A program made the position numbers and the translations under genes. A model generated the notes under the pieces. It was not told the DNA's origin. It ran no database searches and saw only the letters and a program-made list of their open reading frames with translations. From contig CABUMU010000067.1 of assembly GCA_902492855.1 (NCBI GenBank), forward strand, positions 1-10,559: 10,559 bases of DNA, read 5' to 3'. Shown piece by piece: positions 6,562-10,559 of this stretch. Every line of letters starts with the position of its first letter. The stretch's first letter is position 1. The DNA comes from an uncultured Collinsella sp. GTDB lineage: Bacteria; Actinomycetota; Coriobacteriia; Coriobacteriales; Coriobacteriaceae.

Positions 6562-8328
6562 TTACTTCGAGAGTTGCTCGCTTACGAAGGCGAGAGACTT
6601 GTCGCCGTTCTGGGAGAGCTCGATGTACTGCTTACCGCGGCAGGCGACGCATTTGTTGCCCACGCGCTCGCAGTCCTTCTGCAGGTCGGCCAGGTAGCTT
6701 GCGGCCTGCGGGGCCAGGACGACCAGGTCAAAGTCGGGGAGCATGTCAACGTGGTTGCCATAGGCCTCGGCAGCGGTCTCAAGATTGATGCCGCGCTCTT
6801 TGGCAGCCTTGGCCAGCGCGTTGGCGAGAAGGCCCGAGGTACCGCCGCCCTGGCAGAGCACGAGCACGCGCTTGCCGTTGAGGTCGCTGGCGGCCGTTGT
6901 CTCAGTGGCGACAACGGCGGGAGCGTCGGCCTTCACGGACTCGACAGCAGCGCCGGCGGCAACGCTCTTGGCGTCAGCCTTGCCCTGGAAGGCATCGTTG
7001 AGCTTAGCGGCCTTCTCCGCGTTCTTGGCGGCGAGCTCCTCCTGGGAGATCTCGGCCTCCTCGGCGCACTTCTGGGCGTCATAGGCACGGAAGAACGGAT
7101 AGTACAGGACGAAGTCGACGACCAGGATAAGGGCGAGCATCACAAAGGCGAGCGGCTGGAAGCCCAGGCCCATGATGGTGCCGATGGGGCCGGGGACGGT
7201 CCAGGGCAGGGTGTACATAAAGCCGTTCATGCCCAAGAAGTCGATAAAGATCTTGAGGATCCAGATGTTGGCGATCGGGGCAAAGACAAACGGGACAAAG
7301 AAGACGGGATTGAGCACGATGGGTGCGGCGAACAGCAGCGGCTCGTTGACGGCAAAGCACACGGGGACGATGGCGGCCTTACCGACGGCGCGCATCTCCT
7401 GGGACTTGGCCAGGAAGCAGAACATAAAGACCAGGACGAGCGTGGCGCCGGTGCCACCCATGCAGACGACGAAGTACTGGGCACCCTGGGTCAGGACAGC
7501 GGAAGCGTGCTGGCCAGCCTGGAACGCAGCCAGGTTGTCGGTCATGTTGGCAACGAGAGCGGCGGCGATGGCGGGCTCGACGATCGAGGGGCCGTGGACG
7601 CCGACGAACCAGAAGAGGCTCATGGCGCCGTAGATCACAGCGAGGCCGATATAGCCGTCGGCAGCGGTGAACAGGGGCTGGAACACCTGGATGACGCCCT
7701 GGGCAAAGCAGAAGCCAAAAGCAGCGCGGAAGACGATGTCAAAAACCCAAAAGACGGTGATGCAGACGGAGAAGGGGATGATGTCCTTGAAGGTCTGCGA
7801 GATGTTGGGCGGAACCTGCTCGGGCATCTTGACGGTGATGTTGCGCTTAATGAAGAACTTGTAGATGATGCCGGTCACAAACGCAGCGATGAAAGCGGTC
7901 AGCAGGCCCTTGGAACCAAGGTAGGTGGTGTTGAAACCGCTGGCGGCGTCCGTGGCGATCGTGTCGCTCGAAAGGAGCAAGAAGCCGATGATGGCCGCGC
8001 ACATGCATGAGATGAAGTTGATCTGGTTGTTCTTGGGCAGGTCGCGGTTCTGAGCGTCGGCGAAGTGCTTGGCCGTGGTAGCGGCGCAGGCAATGGCCAG
8101 GATACCCATGGAGTAGTTGTAGCACTTCCACAGGGCGTTGTTGATGTCATCGGGCCAGTAGAAACCCCAGATGTTGGGGACCGAGGCTACCAAGCAGAAG
8201 ATGGACGAGAAGATGATGATGGGGATGACGGAGATAAAGCCGTCGCGGATCGCCTTGAGGTACTTGTTGCGGGCGATCGCGTTGAAAAAGGGCTGGCCCT
8301 TTTCGATGATGGCGATGAGTTGCTCCAT
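6562..8328 (-). CDS. lacE: Lactose-type PTS permease EIICB (LacE-like), full length
   Basis: This 588-residue fused membrane transporter imports and phosphorylates a beta-galactoside. IIC covers roughly residues 1-415, with the conserved GVHGPSIVEPAI (His245, Glu251) and FAVNEPLLFAAP (Glu329). A charged, Ala-rich linker (about 420-482) leads to IIB (about 484-588), which has the strand RVLVLC and the phosphorylated Cys492 before QGGGTSGLLANAL. Length and domain order match lactococcal LacE as recalled. The ATG at 8326-8328 follows TAGGAGC at good spacing. It is the first gene of its operon, behind the divergent control region with module 2 operators. The phosphate donor is probably the LacF-type EIIA at 9905-10243. 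Compared with the module 1 lacE it has an unbroken IICB frame, so it is the useful reference for what the other gene should look like. Confidence 0.95.
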   Translation of the reverse strand: MEQLIAIIEKGQPFFNAIARNKYLKAIRDGFISVIPIIIFSSIFCLVASVPNIWGFYWPDDINNALWKCYNYSMGILAIACAATTAKHFADAQNRDLPKNNQINFISCMCAAIIGFLLLSSDTIATDAASGFNTTYLGSKGLLTAFIAAFVTGIIYKFFIKRNITVKMPEQVPPNISQTFKDIIPFSVCITVFWVFDIVFRAAFGFCFAQGVIQVFQPLFTAADGYIGLAVIYGAMSLFWFVGVHGPSIVEPAIAAALVANMTDNLAAFQAGQHASAVLTQGAQYFVVCMGGTGATLVLVFMFCFLAKSQEMRAVGKAAIVPVCFAVNEPLLFAAPIVLNPVFFVPFVFAPIANIWILKIFIDFLGMNGFMYTLPWTVPGPIGTIMGLGFQPLAFVMLALILVVDFVLYYPFFRAYDAQKCAEEAEISQEELAAKNAEKAAKLNDAFQGKADAKSVAAGAAVESVKADAPAVVATETTAASDLNGKRVLVLCQGGGTSGLLANALAKAAKERGINLETAAEAYGNHVDMLPDFDLVVLAPQAASYLADLQKDCERVGNKCVACRGKQYIELSQNGDKSLAFVSEQLSK

Positions 8329-8390
8329 GCAATGCTCCTAAGAGTCGGTGGGTTAGCAACGATGGTAGCTTTTGACTTTCGGTTGCCAAA

Positions 8391-8406
8391 ATGTTGACGT
8401 TGCCAT
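8391..8406. promoter_or_regulatory. LacI-type operator, module 2 site A
   Basis: ATGTTGACGTTGCCAT reads ATGGCAACGTCAACAT on the other strand. It is 63 bases before the lacE start, where bound repressor would sit in or just after the promoter. It has a central CpG and one base difference from site B. Confidence 0.68.
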
Positions 8407-8510
8407 TTTGTGACACATAAAAAGAAGCGAACCGGTGGTTCCTGTGCCTGCGAACCGTCGATTCCTTACGCGTAAACGTTTGAGCCGCCCGGTGGCTCTG
8501 TGTTTGCACA

Positions 8511-8526
8511 ATGGCAACGTTAACAT
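8511..8526. promoter_or_regulatory. LacI-type operator, module 2 site B
   Basis: ATGGCAACGTTAACAT is the best module 2 site, with half-sites ATGGCAAC and GTTAACAT. It differs from module 1 site 2 only within the left half. It lies 120 bp from site A and 145 bp from site C, so looping is possible. Confidence 0.68.
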
Positions 8527-8655
8527 TTGGGCGCCAAAAGCCGTTCGGGGAAGCAAAAATGTCGGTGAACGGTAGGTTTTGGGTGGTGAGCGTATGGTGG
8601 GGGAGGCGTTAGATATACTTGAAGACGTTTCATTTGACTGCGTAGGGTGCCACCA

Positions 8656-8671
8656 ATGGCATCGTTGACAT
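8656..8671. promoter_or_regulatory. LacI-type operator, module 2 site C
   Basis: ATGGCATCGTTGACAT lies just 14 bases before the regulator start codon, overlapping the leader of its mRNA. The position parallels module 1 site 3 and suggests autoregulation. Confidence 0.63.
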
Positions 8672-8685
8672 AGAAAGATCGACCT

Positions 8686-9690
8686 ATGGCCGCTGTTAAA
8701 AAATCGGTATCCGTCAAAGACGTGGCGCGCCTCGCGGGCGTCTCGGAGCAGACGGTCTCGCGCACCGTGCACGATTCGCCCAGTGTGCGCCCCGAGACCA
8801 AGGAACGCGTGCGTGCCGCCATGCGCGAGCTGGGGTATCGCCCCAATTTTGCCGGTCGATCGCTGCGCCGTGGCAAGTTTAAGACCGTCGGCGTCGCCAT
8901 GTTCAACATTACCGGTACCGGCAACCTCGACCGTATGGAGGGCTTTGCCGCCGCGGCCGACAAACATGGCTATGCCATCACCCTCACTAAAGTAGATGGA
9001 CATCCCTATACCCTCGAGAGCGCATCGTCGCGTATGAGCGCGCTGCCGGTAGACGGCATGGTCGTGATCATGAATCGCATGCCGGCGGACTTTGGCACCT
9101 TCGAGCCGCTGCCCGGCATGCAGACGGTGCTCGTTACGATGCTGGAGCACCCGCTCTGTTCAACGGTCGATAACGACCAGTTCGATTGCTCGCGCCAGGT
9201 GGTCGAGTACTTGCTGGAGCAGGGGCACAAGACCGTGCACTTTATCTCATGCCCCGAGCGCTCGCTTTCGGGCATGCAGCGCGAGGAAGGCTGGCGTGAG
9301 ACATTGTGTGCGCATGGCATTGAGCCGCCGCGACTCGTTCGTGGCGATTGGACGGCTCAGAGTGGGTATGCCGCAGGCCAGGCTCTGGCGGACGATCCGG
9401 CCTGTACTGCCATCTATGCCTCCAACGACGCCATGGCCTACGGCTGCATTCGCGGGCTCGAGTCGCGCGGAAAGCGCGTGCCCGAGGACGTGAGCGTGGT
9501 GGGTGTTGATGACAGCCTGGGCGATATCGTGCCCGATCGTCGCCTGACCACCGTGCGCTTCGACAACAGGCGCGTCGGCATGTGGGCGGTCGACAAAATC
9601 GCCGGCGCCGAGGGCGTTGTGTCTGGCGTGGAGCACATGCTGATCCCTGGCGTGCTCGTAGAGGGCGATACGGTGCGCGATTTGCGTTAG
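8686..9690 (+). CDS. LacI/GalR-family transcriptional regulator, module 2
   Basis: This 334-residue repressor probably controls the divergent lacE-lacG operon and itself. Its helix-turn-helix VKDVARLAGVSEQTVSRTVH carries Glu21, Gln22 and Arg26 at the LacI Tyr17, Gln18 and Arg22 positions. The hinge is FAGRSLRRG with the intercalating Leu. The sugar domain includes LPVDGMVVIMNRM, RGDWTAQSGYAAGQAL and PEDVSVVGVDDSLGDIVP. It is paralogous to the regulator at 3742-4779 over the full length, for example MNRM, GDW and SGYA in matching places. ATG at 8686 has only a weak upstream GAAAG but fits the usual distance to the first helix. Its stop is 214 bases before lacF on the same strand, so readthrough into lacF is possible. 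The effector is unknown. Confidence 0.92.
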   Translation: MAAVKKSVSVKDVARLAGVSEQTVSRTVHDSPSVRPETKERVRAAMRELGYRPNFAGRSLRRGKFKTVGVAMFNITGTGNLDRMEGFAAAADKHGYAITLTKVDGHPYTLESASSRMSALPVDGMVVIMNRMPADFGTFEPLPGMQTVLVTMLEHPLCSTVDNDQFDCSRQVVEYLLEQGHKTVHFISCPERSLSGMQREEGWRETLCAHGIEPPRLVRGDWTAQSGYAAGQALADDPACTAIYASNDAMAYGCIRGLESRGKRVPEDVSVVGVDDSLGDIVPDRRLTTVRFDNRRVGMWAVDKIAGAEGVVSGVEHMLIPGVLVEGDTVRDLR

Positions 9691-9768
9691 GGGGCGGTCC
9701 TGATTGGGTTTCCGTTAATCATGTTTGATATTGTTCGAAATGGTTTGGAAACCGTTCACGGGCGAAAA

Positions 9769-9796
9769 TTGACCGTTCATAGCTTGAAATTATGTT
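9769..9796 (+). promoter_or_regulatory. Candidate promoter of lacF
   Basis: TTGACC (9769-9774) is separated by 16 bases from TATGTT (9791-9796), giving a leader of roughly 100 bases before lacF. The direct repeat ACCGTTCA (9751-9758 and 9772-9779, 21 bp apart) overlaps the -35 and could be an activator or repressor site. None of the module operators is present here. Confidence 0.45.
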
Positions 9797-9904
9797 TTGC
9801 GTTGTTCTTTTTTGTTTGAATGTTAATGTTTCTGCCATACAGAACGCAGCGCGTATGCCCGGACGCGATGCTCTCCATTGGTTCATATGTGAAAGGAACG
9901 CAAT

Positions 9905-10243
9905 ATGGCAACCAAAGAAGAAATCTCGATGGTTGGATTCGAGATTGTCGCATACGCAGGTGACGCCCAGACCGATCTGCTTGCAGCGCTCGATGCTGCT
10001 CGCGAGGGCGATTTTGAGAAGGCCGAGCAGCTGCACAAGGATGCCAGCGATGCACTCATCGGCGCCCACGACACGCAGACCAAGCTGCTTTCGCAGGAGG
10101 CCGGCGGCGGCGAGATGGAGATGACCTTCATCATGGCTCACGCTCAGGATACCCTTATGACCACTATGATCCTGGAGAAGCAGGCCCGCTTTACCATCGA
10201 TGCCTACAAGCGCATCGCCGAGCTCGAGGCCAAGCTCGCCTAA
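9905..10243 (+). CDS. lacF: Lactose-type PTS EIIA component (LacF)
   Basis: This 112-residue soluble phosphocarrier accepts phosphate from HPr and hands it to the IIB cysteine of LacE. It matches the lactose/cellobiose EIIA family across its whole length: GFEIVAYAGDAQ near the start, then AHDTQTKLL, and MAHAQDTLMTTM with His79 as the phosphorylated residue and Asp82 as the metal ligand (lactococcal LacF His78 and Asp81). The family works as a trimer of helical hairpins, and the helix-forming composition here agrees. The start ATG has GAAAGGA 7 bases upstream. It is not inside either lacE-lacG operon but follows the module 2 regulator on the plus strand with its own likely promoter and terminator. 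As the only EIIA in the window it may feed both permeases. Confidence 0.95.
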   Translation: MATKEEISMVGFEIVAYAGDAQTDLLAALDAAREGDFEKAEQLHKDASDALIGAHDTQTKLLSQEAGGGEMEMTFIMAHAQDTLMTTMILEKQARFTIDAYKRIAELEAKLA

Positions 10244-10270
10244 CGAGCCCTCACAACCAAGCCCCTTTCC

Positions 10271-10297
10271 AAAAGCCCTGCCGCGGCAGGGCTTTTT
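10271..10297 (+). terminator. Intrinsic terminator after lacF
   Basis: AAAAGCCCTGCC and GGCAGGGCTTTT form a nearly perfect palindrome around GC, with five T residues at the end (10293-10297). It begins 27 bases after the lacF stop. The A-run on the left makes it potentially bidirectional. Confidence 0.9.
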
Positions 10298-10310
10298 CTG
10301 TCCTCCTCCA

Positions 10311-10377
10311 AGTTGCGGTGAAATGGGGACTGAATAGGGGCCGGCGGGCGCAAAACAATCCCTATTCCACCGCAACT
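10311..10377. repeat. Interrupted inverted repeat containing a TGGGGAC motif
   Basis: AGTTGCGGTG (10311-10320) and GAATAGGG (10332-10339) pair with the contiguous CCCTATTCCACCGCAACT (10360-10377). The left arm differs only by an 11-base insertion AAATGGGGACT (10321-10331), which contains the TGGGGAC motif found nearby. It looks like a REP-like palindrome, function unknown. Confidence 0.55.
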
Positions 10378-10388
10378 CATCCCGAGAC

Positions 10389-10428
10389 AGTCATTGGGGA
10401 CGTTCTTAAACGACTAGTCATTGGGGAC
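10389..10428. repeat. Direct repeat AGTCATTGGGGAC, two copies
   Basis: Exact 13-base copies at 10389-10401 and 10416-10428, 27 bp apart. The TGGGGAC core also occurs at 10324-10330 and 5003-5009. Similar TGGGGAC strings occur in many genomes around REP-type elements; I infer that kinship but cannot prove it here. Confidence 0.5.
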
Positions 10429-10521
10429 AGTCTTGGAGCTTCTGCACGCCCTCCCGTTCGGTTTTTCGATGGGTGGGTATACTTCCATCCGCAATACAGA
10501 CCGGACTGAGGAGGTATCCAA

Positions 10522-10559
10522 ATGCCGGATAACGGGTCAATACAAAAAAGAGACGCGCA
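10522..10559 (+). CDS. Start of an unidentified gene, cut by the window end
   Basis: An ATG at 10522 is preceded by GAGGAGGT with 7 bases of spacing, a very strong ribosome site. A TATACT box (10478-10483) lies about 40 bases upstream. Only twelve residues are visible (MPDNGSIQKRDA), too few to assign a family. The ribosome site makes a real gene likely. Confidence 0.5.
   Translation, partial: MPDNGSIQKRDA

Larger units (their letters stand above)
8329..8685. promoter_or_regulatory. Divergent control region between lacE and its LacI-type regulator
   Basis: This 357-base region contains three operator-like palindromes (listed separately). For the regulator there is a strong -10-like TATACT at 8614-8619 but no good -35 in front of it. 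Small palindromes occur at 8429-8441 (GAACC/GGTTC) and 8482-8498 (GAGCC/GGCTC). No confident promoter for lacE could be assigned. Confidence 0.65.

Noticed and set aside
6574..8010. A 478-codon open frame on the plus strand opposite lacE
   Set aside because: It is very rich in Gly, Asp and Glu, as expected from the antisense of a hydrophobic membrane protein. The minus strand is a complete EIICB.
9747..9760. CcpA-type cre site upstream of lacF (GGAAACCGTTCACG)
   Set aside because: It matches the low-GC Gram-positive consensus at most positions but fails at both end bases, and there is no sign that this lineage uses CcpA sites. The direct repeat explains the bases as well.
1..10559. tRNA, rRNA, CRISPR array or phage genes
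   Set aside because: I saw no regularly spaced repeats of CRISPR type, no cloverleaf-like sequence and no integrase or structural phage genes. The inverted repeats found are intergenic hairpins.

Overview
This window looks like a chromosomal stretch of a GC-rich Gram-positive gut anaerobe, most probably a coriobacterium close to Collinsella. That placement is inferred from the composition, from lactococcal-type lac PTS proteins written in GC-rich codons, and from short TGGGGAC-type intergenic repeats. It was not tested against any database.

The main content is two related modules for taking up a beta-galactoside by the phosphotransferase system (PTS) and cleaving the phosphorylated sugar. 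Module 1 (about 21-4779) has a LacI-family regulator on the plus strand (3742-4779). Divergent from it on the minus strand are a 6-phospho-beta-galactosidase (lacG type, 1958-3400) and then a LacE-type permease (480-1781). Module 2 (about 5056-9690) repeats the plan with the gene order swapped: regulator on plus (8686-9690), then on minus lacE (6562-8328) followed by lacG (5056-6495). A single lacF-type EIIA gene (9905-10243, plus) lies beyond the second regulator and ends at a strong intrinsic terminator. It is the only EIIA in the window and could serve both permeases. The expected pathway is phosphoenolpyruvate, EI and HPr (both encoded elsewhere), LacF, the LacE IIB cysteine, sugar phosphorylated during import by LacE IIC, then hydrolysis by LacG in the cytoplasm. 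No tagatose-6-phosphate genes are visible.

The most unusual point is in module 1. Its lacE reading frame is cut by an in-frame TAG (480-482) exactly in the linker between IIC and IIB. Beyond the stop the same frame stays open for 152 codons and encodes an intact IIB domain with its active-site cysteine. No ATG, GTG or TTG precedes the domain core, but a Shine-Dalgarno-like AGGAGG lies one base after the stop, eight bases before an in-frame CTG. The other lacE copy is an unbroken 588-residue IICB of almost the same total length.

Both divergent promoter regions carry three 16-bp operator-like palindromes. The two sets share one half-site (GTTAACAT) and differ in the other (ATGAGCAC in module 1, ATGGCAAC in module 2). 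The regulators differ at the recognition-helix position equivalent to LacI Tyr17 (Arg versus Glu). Both operons carry a stable hairpin between their lacE and lacG genes.

The convergent gap at 4780-5055 holds two tandem 65-bp hairpin elements and a minus-strand terminator. The last 260 bases hold TGGGGAC-type repeats and the first codons of an unidentified gene running off the window.
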